Assembly (NCBI GenBank): GCA_028291605.1
Contig: JAQGHS010000774.1
Location: 1-33,211 of the forward strand
DNA: 33,211 nucleotides
Reading direction: 5' to 3'
DNA from: Planctomycetaceae bacterium
GTDB lineage: Bacteria > Planctomycetota > Planctomycetia > Planctomycetales > Planctomycetaceae
Positions 1 through 7,091 of this stretch are shown here, in pieces (position 1 is the stretch's first letter; the number at the start of each line of letters is the position of its first letter). Made by a program: the position numbers and the translations under genes. The notes beneath the pieces were generated by a model. The model was not told where the DNA came from and did no database searches. It saw only the letters and a program-made list of their open reading frames with translations.

Positions 1-34
1 CGCGGCACAACGCGGGTTAACCTGGGCGTTAGGC
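1..34 (+). repeat. Right half of an integron attC-like site (truncated by window start)
   Basis: cgcggcacaacgcgggttaacctgggcGTTAGGC; R' core GTTRRRY at 28-34; same right-half block recurs at 1600-1638, 2221-2249, 3130-3160 and 5351-5387. Confidence 0.75.
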
Positions 35-50
35 AGCTAAGAAAGACTGG

Positions 51-545
51 GTGCTAATGGACGATACCTCGTTTCTTGAACGGATTCGATCATCTCCGGG
101 CGATGCGGTGCTTCTTCGAGAATATGCCGAATGGTTAACAGAACACGACGACCCGCGCGGTGGATATCTGACCGCGGAACTTGATCTTCGTGACACTGAA
201 ATGCGGCTCCTTCAGCTGAGGTCCGCTGTAGGGAAATTCGCTGCTCATCGAGGACTCGATGCCAACTGGCTCGATCTAGTCGTGCCACTCACGGTAAGGT
301 CGCCAATGCGGGGGACGTTCTACGCCGCGCCTGCACCTGATGAGTCTCCATTTGTCAAGATCGGTGACATATGCCATCCGGAAACGATTATCGGCATCAT
401 CGAAGCAATGCACGTGTACAACACGATTCCCGCCGGACATTACGGTGTCGTGTCTGAAGTGCTTGCGTCAAGCGGGTTACCTGTTGCCTACGGTGATCCT
501 CTGGTACAACTAACTCGACCGCCAAGTCTCTTGTCCGGTGGGTGA
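51..545 (+). CDS. Cassette ORF: TIGR02996-like N-terminal domain fused to biotin carboxyl carrier (BCCP)-like domain lacking the biotinylated Lys
   Basis: N-term FLERIRSSPGDAVLLREYAEWLTEHDDPRGGYLTAELDL resembles TIGR02996; C-term RSPMRGTFYAAPAPDESPFVKIGD...IIEAMHVYNTIPAGHYGVVSEVLASSGLPVAYGDPLVQL aligns with BCCP where EAMKMMN is expected. Confidence 0.8.
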   Translation: MLMDDTSFLERIRSSPGDAVLLREYAEWLTEHDDPRGGYLTAELDLRDTEMRLLQLRSAVGKFAAHRGLDANWLDLVVPLTVRSPMRGTFYAAPAPDESPFVKIGDICHPETIIGIIEAMHVYNTIPAGHYGVVSEVLASSGLPVAYGDPLVQLTRPPSLLSGG

Positions 546-552
546 ATGTGCC

Positions 553-655
553 GCCTAACACAATCGGTTCAACCCGACATTGTTCCGCGGTCGGGTCTAA
601 CGTGTTTATCAACATCGCTCGCGTGGCACAACGCGGCTTTACCTGGGCATTAGAT
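553..655 (+). repeat. attC-like recombination site
   Basis: R'' GCCTAAC (553-559), L'' ggttcaacccgac, inner palindrome around ccgcggtc...gctcgcgtggcacaacgcgg, right core ATTAGAT (649-655, deviates from GTTRRRY). Confidence 0.75.
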
Positions 656-669
656 CGCGACTCAACCGA

Positions 670-1185
670 GTGTTCAGCTACGAATATCGCTGTGATCTCT
701 GTGATTATTCCGGTTTTGCGAGCTGGGGAAATCCGGGCTACTACGTCTTTTCCGATGGGGAGCGAATGCCGGCTCGCACCCAGCCAGTGTGGTGCAAGTC
801 GTGTTCCACGATGACCCTTGCAGAAGATATTCCGCCCGTCACATCTTTGGCCGACAGGATTCAGCAACTTCACAGCCGCACGCTTTCCGACGAAGAATTA
901 CAGTTCATCGCCGACCTCAACGACTCTTTGGAAGTGCACATCCAGAGATGTCTGGATCAATGCCATTTGATGATTGCACGATTCCAGGACCGCCACATTC
1001 CCAATCGATGTATCGAGTGCGGAGGTCATGATTTCATGCTACTTCAGACCGACGAGGGAATGATGGTTGACGCGTTTCCTCATCCAGAATGCGCTGGGAT
1101 GATACGGCAGAAGAGTCAGTCGCACTGTATCCCGTCTCACGGTTTCCTGCTGGACGCACAGGGCAATCGCATTCGCGAGACTTAA
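670..1185 (+). CDS. Cassette ORF: zinc-ribbon-like hypothetical protein (GTG start)
   Basis: MFSYEYRCDLCDYSG...WCKSC and later RCIECGGHDF Cys pairs; FmdB-like N-terminal look; lies between two attC-like sites. Confidence 0.6.
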   Translation: MFSYEYRCDLCDYSGFASWGNPGYYVFSDGERMPARTQPVWCKSCSTMTLAEDIPPVTSLADRIQQLHSRTLSDEELQFIADLNDSLEVHIQRCLDQCHLMIARFQDRHIPNRCIECGGHDFMLLQTDEGMMVDAFPHPECAGMIRQKSQSHCIPSHGFLLDAQGNRIRET

Positions 1186-1189
1186 GCGA

Positions 1190-1243
1190 TCGAACGGTTC
1201 AACGCGACGTGTGCCGTGGGCGAGTCTACGGTAAAATCAACAG
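1190..1243 (+). repeat. Decayed attC-like site, left half only
   Basis: tcgaacggttcaacgcgacgtgtgccgtgggcgagtct matches left-arm block; no right half or GTTRRRY follows before the next ORF. Confidence 0.5.
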
Positions 1244-1250
1244 GCAAATA

Positions 1251-1535
1251 ATGCATTTCACCTGCTTCACCACTATCAAGGACTGCGTGTACCTCAAACA
1301 GGTCAGTGCCCTGGACCCGCCCTCGGCTGTGCGGCAAGCAATCGGTTCTTTGCCGTTTCATGATGGTACTGGACCGTTTGACGACGAACTGGAATGGTTG
1401 CAACAGGTCTGTGGAGGCGAAGCCGTGGTGACAATGCATCCCGTTGGGCACTGCAAGAATACATGGCTCTGGCTGGAAGGTTCGCGTTACGAGCCGCAAT
1501 ATCTTACATACGCAGTTCAAACCGATATGAAATAG
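1251..1535 (+). CDS. Cassette ORF: hypothetical protein (94 aa from ATG 1251)
   Basis: MHFTCFTTIKDCVYLKQVSALDPPSAVRQAIG...LEGSRYEPQYLTYAVQTDMK; track start 1089 overlaps the upstream gene and the attC remnant. Confidence 0.5.
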   Translation: MHFTCFTTIKDCVYLKQVSALDPPSAVRQAIGSLPFHDGTGPFDDELEWLQQVCGGEAVVTMHPVGHCKNTWLWLEGSRYEPQYLTYAVQTDMK

Positions 1536-1545
1536 ACGTATCTGT

Positions 1546-1638
1546 GTCTAATGAGCGGTTCAACCCGACGTGTGTTGCGGGGGATTTCGATATATCATGT
1601 CACCTGTGGGCGCACGCGGGTTAACCTGGGCGTTAGGC
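1546..1638 (+). repeat. attC-like recombination site
   Basis: R'' GTCTAAT (1546-1552), gcggttcaacccgacgtgtgttgcggg ... gcgcacgcgggttaacctgggc, R' GTTAGGC (1632-1638). Confidence 0.75.
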
Positions 1639-1649
1639 GGTGTAATGAA

Positions 1650-2171
1650 ATGGCCAAACTGGATTTTAGACGCCGCTTCCTCGCGGGCTTGCCCGCTATT
1701 CCGGCTGAACTCGGACTTCGGCTTGATGAATTCGTCCAATTTGACACGTCCACAGTGCATCTGCTCGACTCGGAAGATGCCACCTTGTTGCTTGCTCAGG
1801 GATTGCCACATGACGCTTCGCCATTTCTGAGCTTTGAAGCGTATTCATCGGAGCAACTTGACAGCAGATTCGAAACATTCGGTGTCTCGAAGTCGTACTT
1901 TCCAATCGGTCACAACGGTTCCGGGGATGTCTTGGCAATTGATCTGAATACTCGTGAGGTAGTTTACTTCAACCACGATCTCGAGGACGCTCGCGTCTTT
2001 GTCAATTCGTCCCTGATTCAGTTCCTGGAATGCCTTTGCATCTTTCAAGAACACCTCACACAAGAAACAATGGCCAGTTGTTTGGCTGATATTGCCACAT
2101 CAGATCATAAGGCTACCGCTCCTGGAGCATTGTGGCACAATGAAGTTGGGAATGAAGTCCTGGACGAATAG
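1650..2171 (+). CDS. Cassette ORF: SUKH-superfamily (SUKH-4-like) immunity protein homolog
   Basis: LLLAQGLPHDASPFLSFEAYSSEQL...KSYFPIGHNGSGDVLAIDLNTREVVYFNHDLEDARVFVNSSLIQFLECL matches the SUKH pattern (iG.dg.Gd.laiD..t..V....hd); ATG 1650 lies just after the R' core. Confidence 0.65.
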   Translation: MAKLDFRRRFLAGLPAIPAELGLRLDEFVQFDTSTVHLLDSEDATLLLAQGLPHDASPFLSFEAYSSEQLDSRFETFGVSKSYFPIGHNGSGDVLAIDLNTREVVYFNHDLEDARVFVNSSLIQFLECLCIFQEHLTQETMASCLADIATSDHKATAPGALWHNEVGNEVLDE

Positions 2172-2190
2172 GACAGCGAAGCAAATCAGT

Positions 2191-2249
2191 GCCTCACAAG
2201 CGGTTCAACATCGCCCGCGAGACAATGCGGGTTAACCTGGGCGTTAGTC
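2191..2249 (+). repeat. Short attC-like site (59 bp)
   Basis: GCCTCAC (2191-2197) aagcggttcaacatcgcccgcgagacaatgcgggttaacctgggc GTTAGTC (2243-2249); cores slightly degenerate. Confidence 0.6.
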
Positions 2250-2273
2250 CTCAACGTTTCTAGAGAGTTTCTT

Positions 2274-2930
2274 ATGCCCGAATACTCGCACACACTGATT
2301 CCCGGCCGGGTCGATTTCGTTCCTGAGCCCAAGCAGGTTGGTTCCTTCCTTTCGTCGCTCGCCACGATCGGCGCGGCGCCCCTGAAACCGGCGTTCGTTG
2401 TCTCGATGCCGTCTGGAAAAGTGCGGACTTTCAAGAACCCCATCTCGGGCATAATGCAGACGTTTGCAGGACGCGAGTCAGAAGAGCTCGACGACCTCAC
2501 CGCTGTGGCGGGCGCGTTGAAACGGCTCGAGGACTACGACGTCTCTGTCGCGGGAAAGGGACCGCCCAAGTTGAAGGCGTTCACCTTCGACTTCAAAGGG
2601 AAATACGACTTTTTTGTTCGATGCTGCCTGCGTCCGGAGGTCGTGTCGATGTCAGACTGGCACGACGAGGTTCCGATCGAGCGGAAGGTCGAAAGTTTTG
2701 GACAGCAATGCAGTCCAAAAGATCGTCTGGGCATCTATCTCAACCCGAACACACTTGAAGTTATCGAAGTACCCAACGCGGGTTGCGCACGATTTTGGAT
2801 TGAGTTCGAATACGGCAATCTCTTTCCGTCAATCAAAGACCGGCTGGATCTGATAGAGCCAGCGATTGCGGAGGTGGCCGAGAAGGAATTCGCTATCAAG
2901 TTCGTTCAAGGATGTCACTGGGGCGCATGA
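2274..2930 (+). CDS. Cassette ORF: hypothetical protein (218 aa)
   Basis: ATG 2274 shortly after attC core; long uninterrupted ORF, family not recognised. Confidence 0.65.
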   Translation: MPEYSHTLIPGRVDFVPEPKQVGSFLSSLATIGAAPLKPAFVVSMPSGKVRTFKNPISGIMQTFAGRESEELDDLTAVAGALKRLEDYDVSVAGKGPPKLKAFTFDFKGKYDFFVRCCLRPEVVSMSDWHDEVPIERKVESFGQQCSPKDRLGIYLNPNTLEVIEVPNAGCARFWIEFEYGNLFPSIKDRLDLIEPAIAEVAEKEFAIKFVQGCHWGA

Positions 2931-3060
2931 GGCCCAAACAAAGTGATGTGCTTGATCGAGCCCCTCGGTGAATTACTGACCTCTTTCAGTCAAGGCCAAC
3001 CGGCTTCGTTACTGGGAGGTCGTTCTGAAATATCGCTGATAAGACTGACACAAAGTAATG

Positions 3061-3160
3061 GCCTAACCAGGAGTTCAACCCGGCATTGTGCCGCGGGCGG
3101 GTTTGAGGTGTAATCAATGTCACTCGCGCGGCACAACGCGGTTTAATTTGGGCGTTAGGC
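3061..3160 (+). repeat. attC-like recombination site (best-preserved, 100 bp)
   Basis: R'' GCCTAAC (3061-3067), gttcaacccggcattgtgccgcgggcgggt ... actcgcgcggcacaacgcggtttaatttgggc, R' GTTAGGC (3154-3160); both cores match consensus. Confidence 0.85.
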
Positions 3161-3469
3161 GTGGGAGGTATTTCGGTGGTTCAGGAAGTTGTCTTTCGCT
3201 TCATGCCGAGTTTGCTTGGCAGTTTCGATGAGCCAGATCCAATTCCGCACCTCGCCGGAGTAATCCTGCTCCAGCACGGTGAGGCACTGGTGGGAAGTTG
3301 GGACGCAGAATGTTGCGGGTTCATCCATCCCTCTAATCAGAATGAATTGGCCGCAAATGCGTTGGAAGCCGTCTTGGCTGCATACCCGGACGTTGATTTA
3401 AAGAGCGACACGTTGCGTATATTCACTTGCCCGCCGATCCTCATCGCACGGTACGACTTTGGCACGTAG
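3161..3469 (+). CDS. Cassette ORF: hypothetical protein (GTG start abutting attC; alternative GTG at 3176)
   Basis: ORF begins immediately after R' core; 102 aa, no family recognised. Confidence 0.5.
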   Translation: MGGISVVQEVVFRFMPSLLGSFDEPDPIPHLAGVILLQHGEALVGSWDAECCGFIHPSNQNELAANALEAVLAAYPDVDLKSDTLRIFTCPPILIARYDFGT

Positions 3470-3483
3470 CCATGGCGAGCGGT

Positions 3484-3580
3484 GCCTGACAAGCGGTTCA
3501 ACCCGACATTGTGCCATGGGCGGGTTTGGGGTGTAATCAATGTCGCTCGCGCGGCACATGCGGTTTAACCGGGAGTGGCA
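3484..3580 (+). repeat. attC-like site with decayed right core
   Basis: GCCTGAC (3484-3490) aagcggttcaacccgacattgtgccatgggcgggt...cgctcgcgcggcacatgcggtttaaccgggagtggca; near-identical to 3061-3160 but GTTAGGC is lost. Confidence 0.7.
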
Positions 3581-3581
3581 G

Positions 3582-4241
3582 ATGTCACGTAACATACTGG
3601 CAATAGTGGTCGTATTTGGGTCCGTCGCATTCGCGGCCGATCTGTCGGAGAAGTGGCAGAAACGACTGGATTCTGCGGATGGCATCTATCAAGCGGCAAA
3701 GATGAAGGCAGACAACGCGCGGTTCTACGCGATGCAAAAGGCGAATGCTGACCGTCTGAAGTTATTGAAGACGGCGCTGGCCGATGCGACTAAAGCGGGG
3801 GATTTCGATGCCGCGACGGCCATCAAGGAACGAGTGGCTGCTGTCGAGACAGATGTCGTCGGATCGCGTCCCAAGCCCAAGAATACTGTCAAGATTGCAG
3901 GACACGAATACGCCCTGGTCGAGGAAAAAGCAACCTGGCATGTCGCCAAACAGATCTGCGAAGAGATGGGAGGGCACCTGGCCACGATCAACTCGCAGGA
4001 TGAGAGCCGTCAGTTACTCGCCCTGTGCAAGACTTTCAGTGTTGATGTATGGATGGGAGAAACAGACGAGAAACAAGAAGGCAAATGGCAAGGCGTTGAT
4101 GGATCGACTCTGATGGCCGACTTCTCTCCAAGTAACGGCGGTGGCTTCGAGCATTACATGTTCTACGAAGATAACCTCGGCAACTGGGATGATGGCAATG
4201 GCGGCGTACGGCTTGCGTTTGTTTGCGAATGGGACAACTGA
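3582..4241 (+). CDS. Cassette ORF: secreted protein with C-terminal C-type-lectin-like domain
   Basis: MSRNILAIVVVFGSVAFA signal peptide; HEYALVEEKATWHVAKQICEEMGGHLATINSQDESRQLLALC...VWMGETDE..EGKWQGVDGS...FEHYMFYEDNLGNWDDGNGGVRLAFVCEWDN; ATG 3582 rather than 3540, which lies inside the attC. Confidence 0.75.
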   Translation: MSRNILAIVVVFGSVAFAADLSEKWQKRLDSADGIYQAAKMKADNARFYAMQKANADRLKLLKTALADATKAGDFDAATAIKERVAAVETDVVGSRPKPKNTVKIAGHEYALVEEKATWHVAKQICEEMGGHLATINSQDESRQLLALCKTFSVDVWMGETDEKQEGKWQGVDGSTLMADFSPSNGGGFEHYMFYEDNLGNWDDGNGGVRLAFVCEWDN

Positions 4242-4385
4242 TGTGGCACCATCCGCGGTGTAGTAGCGCAGCGTGCTAGAACGACTCGTTGGATGTGTAT
4301 TCCGCTTCAGGGGTAAAGGTCCGTCAGGTGGCAATCGAAAAGCAAATTGTCAGCCGTCTGAAATTCACTACAGCATTATTCGAGT

Positions 4386-4646
4386 ATGACTTTGATGAAC
4401 CAATGGATCAGCAAGATTGCAATCGCGTTTGTTGCAGTGGTTGCCGGTTCCATCATCTTGATGTGGTATCGCGTTTCTTATCTTGCAGTAGACCCGGGAC
4501 TTGAACAAGGCATTCAAACCGTCGTGAAACGAAATCCCACTCTCCAGCCTATGCTCGATCGAGCGATGTCCGACGGCAGACTCACGATGGCGGAAGCCAA
4601 TGCGATCATCAACGCAGCCGAGAAGTTAAAAAAAGCGGCGAAGTGA
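4386..4646 (+). CDS. Small membrane-anchored hypothetical protein (86 aa)
   Basis: One N-terminal TM segment (ISKIAIAFVAVVAGSIILMWY) then a soluble helix-rich tail; ATG starts at 4386/4395. Confidence 0.5.
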   Translation: MTLMNQWISKIAIAFVAVVAGSIILMWYRVSYLAVDPGLEQGIQTVVKRNPTLQPMLDRAMSDGRLTMAEANAIINAAEKLKKAAK

Positions 4647-4709
4647 ACTGGCCTGGTTCTTGGCGGCGTTCGCGTACGATGAATCATTCTCATTCTTTGA
4701 TGGCCAAGT

Positions 4710-4741
4710 GCCGCTTCCCTATTTCACCTGGGCGTTAAGGC
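4710..4741 (+). repeat. Decayed attC-like right half
   Basis: ccgcttccctatttcacctgggcGTTAAGGc; retains CCTGGGCGTTA block, left half not recognisable. Confidence 0.45.
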
Positions 4742-4744
4742 ATC

Positions 4745-5293
4745 ATGATTCCAGTCGGCTATCTGGCGATGCATGTGATTCATTGCCCTGAGTCGCTCGA
4801 TGGTGCGAGCGTGGCAGGCGTGTATTCCGTCAGCGGTTGCCTATCCAAGGACTTTGCGGACTACGTCAATTACTGGAAGCACAATGGCTACTGGTTCTTC
4901 GATTCACCGAAGATCATTCAGGACCTCGCGACCGCGAACGGGATTGATCTGACGGGAACGACACTGTTTTTCTACGAACTCTATGAGTTGCAATTTGATG
5001 ACGCCGTAAACACATGGACGCCGATTTCTTCGGATCCATCATTTCCGACGCAGATTGTGCTCCCCAACTGCAAAACACTGGAAGGCTTTGACGTCGTAAC
5101 ATATTCTTGTGGAACGACGGCCGAATGTTCCCCGTTGTCCTGCAATGCATTGGCGACGGAGTTAGAGTCAAATCAACATTGCCTGATGGAGTCGTTCGAA
5201 CGCGCGAAGCAGTTAGTTGAAGGCGGCAAATTCCGGAACTCCGAACCAGGACCCTTTCGGGTCATTTCCGTGTATTCGACAATATGGCCGTAG
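4745..5293 (+). CDS. Cassette ORF: hypothetical protein (182 aa)
   Basis: ATG 4745 directly after attC right half; uninterrupted ORF ending at the next attC-like element. Confidence 0.65.
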   Translation: MIPVGYLAMHVIHCPESLDGASVAGVYSVSGCLSKDFADYVNYWKHNGYWFFDSPKIIQDLATANGIDLTGTTLFFYELYELQFDDAVNTWTPISSDPSFPTQIVLPNCKTLEGFDVVTYSCGTTAECSPLSCNALATELESNQHCLMESFERAKQLVEGGKFRNSEPGPFRVISVYSTIWP

Positions 5294-5294
5294 C

Positions 5295-5387
5295 AAGTGG
5301 TTCAACCCTGACGTGTGCCGCAGTCGGGTTTGGGGTGTAATTCAACATCACTCGCGCGGCACGGGTTAAATAACTTGGGCGTTAGGC
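5295..5387 (+). repeat. attC-like recombination site
   Basis: gcaagtggttcaaccctgacgtgtgccgcagtcgggtttggggtgtaattcaacatcactcgcgcggcacgggttaaataacttgggc GTTAGGC (5381-5387); R'' not well conserved. Confidence 0.7.
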
Positions 5388-5390
5388 GGA

Positions 5391-6110
5391 GTGGAGGATG
5401 ACAGAGTGGGTGCCAGTGGATGGACATATTTTACTCCCTATCAACCAGAGGCGTCTGCTGCATTGCAGGAGTTGCAACGCCAGGTATTTGCTTCTGGGCA
5501 ATATAAACGGCCGCAAACGGGCCCGGAGCTACTCAATCAAATCCAGCAATACAATCCTGCGGAAATCCACCGTAAAACGGCCGAGAGTTACCGACGTCTG
5601 CCTGGTGCTGGCGACTCGGCCGAGATTCAAACGATGATTGCTCGGTGCGAGCAAATGGCGGCGGCCGCAGAAGCCATTTGGCCTCGGACCTGCCGCCTGG
5701 TTGAAGCAATGAAAACCGGCGACACAAGCCAGTTGGCTGCCGACGAACTCCGCGAATTCAGCCTGTACCCGCAACTTCTCAAGCTATCTCCTAGTTTGAG
5801 CCGTAAGCATCGCAAACCGCATCGTCCGGCGAAGAGTATCGAAGAACTGCGTGAACAAGCAGGAGAGGATGGAACGCACTCGATACTCGATATCCTTCGG
5901 ATCTCCAAGAAGAGAAACCATGCGACAGCGTCCCCTCTGTCAGAGAAACTTCTCAATCAACATTTCGGCACAGTCGAGCCCAGTCGGGAGCAGGTCGAAA
6001 CGAATGACTTGACCTTCGCGGAAGCGCTCAACTGGCAGGCGGTGTTCTTCGCTGTATTTCATGCTGGCGAGCCAGCCGAATGGGCTTTTATAGGCAGTTC
6101 CGGAGACTGA
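5391..6110 (+). CDS. Cassette ORF: hypothetical protein (239 aa; GTG start, alternative in-frame GTG at 5406)
   Basis: Starts 3 nt after the R' core; ASGWTYFTPYQPEASAALQELQRQVFASGQY...; no recognisable attC downstream. Confidence 0.65.
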   Translation: MEDDRVGASGWTYFTPYQPEASAALQELQRQVFASGQYKRPQTGPELLNQIQQYNPAEIHRKTAESYRRLPGAGDSAEIQTMIARCEQMAAAAEAIWPRTCRLVEAMKTGDTSQLAADELREFSLYPQLLKLSPSLSRKHRKPHRPAKSIEELREQAGEDGTHSILDILRISKKRNHATASPLSEKLLNQHFGTVEPSREQVETNDLTFAEALNWQAVFFAVFHAGEPAEWAFIGSSGD

Positions 6111-6212
6111 CGCAGAATCGATTCGCGTTCGGTGACGGAGTGGATGCAATCTTGTTCCGTCGTCAGCCATCGACACACCACGCCCTCGAAACCAAAACTC
6201 AAGAGCACATTT

Positions 6213-6953
6213 TCATTGTGTCGACTTGGTCTTATGCAATTTGTACAACTGTGCGACATCCTGCCACTTCAGTTCATTTGAGTGCCTGAAGTGGACGACA
6301 GCATGGCAGTTCGGACACAAGGGGATCAGATCCGCCACAGGATTGAGTAGATAGGTGCCGCCTTTTTGAGATACTGGGACGATGTGATGAACCTGAATCA
6401 AGCCTTCAGCATGCTCGCCGTAATGATCCTTAAAGATAATTCCACAGGCTTGGCATTTGGGAATCTTGTAGTGCCGTAGGCAAAGCTCTTTTGCCTTTGG
6501 GTCCCTTTCATACTTTCTAATTGTTGCTTCATAAGTTGCGCCCTCTTTGAATGTTAAGTAAGTCGGTATGAGGGGCCTTTGTGAAAGTTTGGGTGGTTCC
6601 GCGGGTTTCGTGTTTGTTTCTGTCGGAATAACATATGGTTCATTGATGTTATCGAGGTTCAAACACTGTAATTCCCGGAATCGATATCCATTTCTGTCGT
6701 CGTAATGCGCCTTGACGACACGGCGAAGTATTACGCGAGCATCAGATTGCTTGTTGATCTCATAAAGGCCGTCTCCGACCATTTTAAATAAATTGGGGTT
6801 TGATCCCATTTCAGATCTAAGGGACTGAGCTGGTGTCTCCTTAAACGAACAATACTTGCGCGTCAAAATCCGATTGGTGATGTCATCGAAATAGTGCAGG
6901 GGTGTGTTTCTGGATTCCCACAATACCACAAGGCACGCTTCAATATGTTGCAT
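6213..6953 (-). CDS. HNH endonuclease with N-terminal HARE-HTH-like winged-helix domain
   Basis: C-term CQACGIIFKDHYGEHAEGLIQVHHIVPVSQKGGTYLLNPVADLIPLCPNCHAVVH is HNH (McrA-like); N-term VLWESRNTPLHYFDDITNRILTRK...KETPAQSLRSEMGSNPNLFKMVGDGLYEI resembles HARE-HTH. Confidence 0.75.
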   Translation of the reverse strand: MQHIEACLVVLWESRNTPLHYFDDITNRILTRKYCSFKETPAQSLRSEMGSNPNLFKMVGDGLYEINKQSDARVILRRVVKAHYDDRNGYRFRELQCLNLDNINEPYVIPTETNTKPAEPPKLSQRPLIPTYLTFKEGATYEATIRKYERDPKAKELCLRHYKIPKCQACGIIFKDHYGEHAEGLIQVHHIVPVSQKGGTYLLNPVADLIPLCPNCHAVVHFRHSNELKWQDVAQLYKLHKTKSTQ

Positions 6954-7091
6954 TAGAACTTTCCAAATCAGGGTCGATTATTGAGGATAACGTGATTGTC
7001 CCTACCCCCAAACTTCCCGTCGAGTGTAGTGCAAAAACGCGGGAACCACTTCCGCAAGGAGGCGTAGGTTCTGAGTACGTCACGCTCGGCC

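Noticed and set aside
1-5387. CRISPR array as explanation for the recurring repeats
   Set aside because: Repeats are ~60-100 bp imperfect palindromes spaced by whole ORFs, with no short uniform spacers and no cas genes.
1-6110. Integron integrase (intI) or attI inside the window
   Set aside because: No tyrosine-recombinase motifs seen in any listed ORF; array orientation places any intI upstream of base 1.
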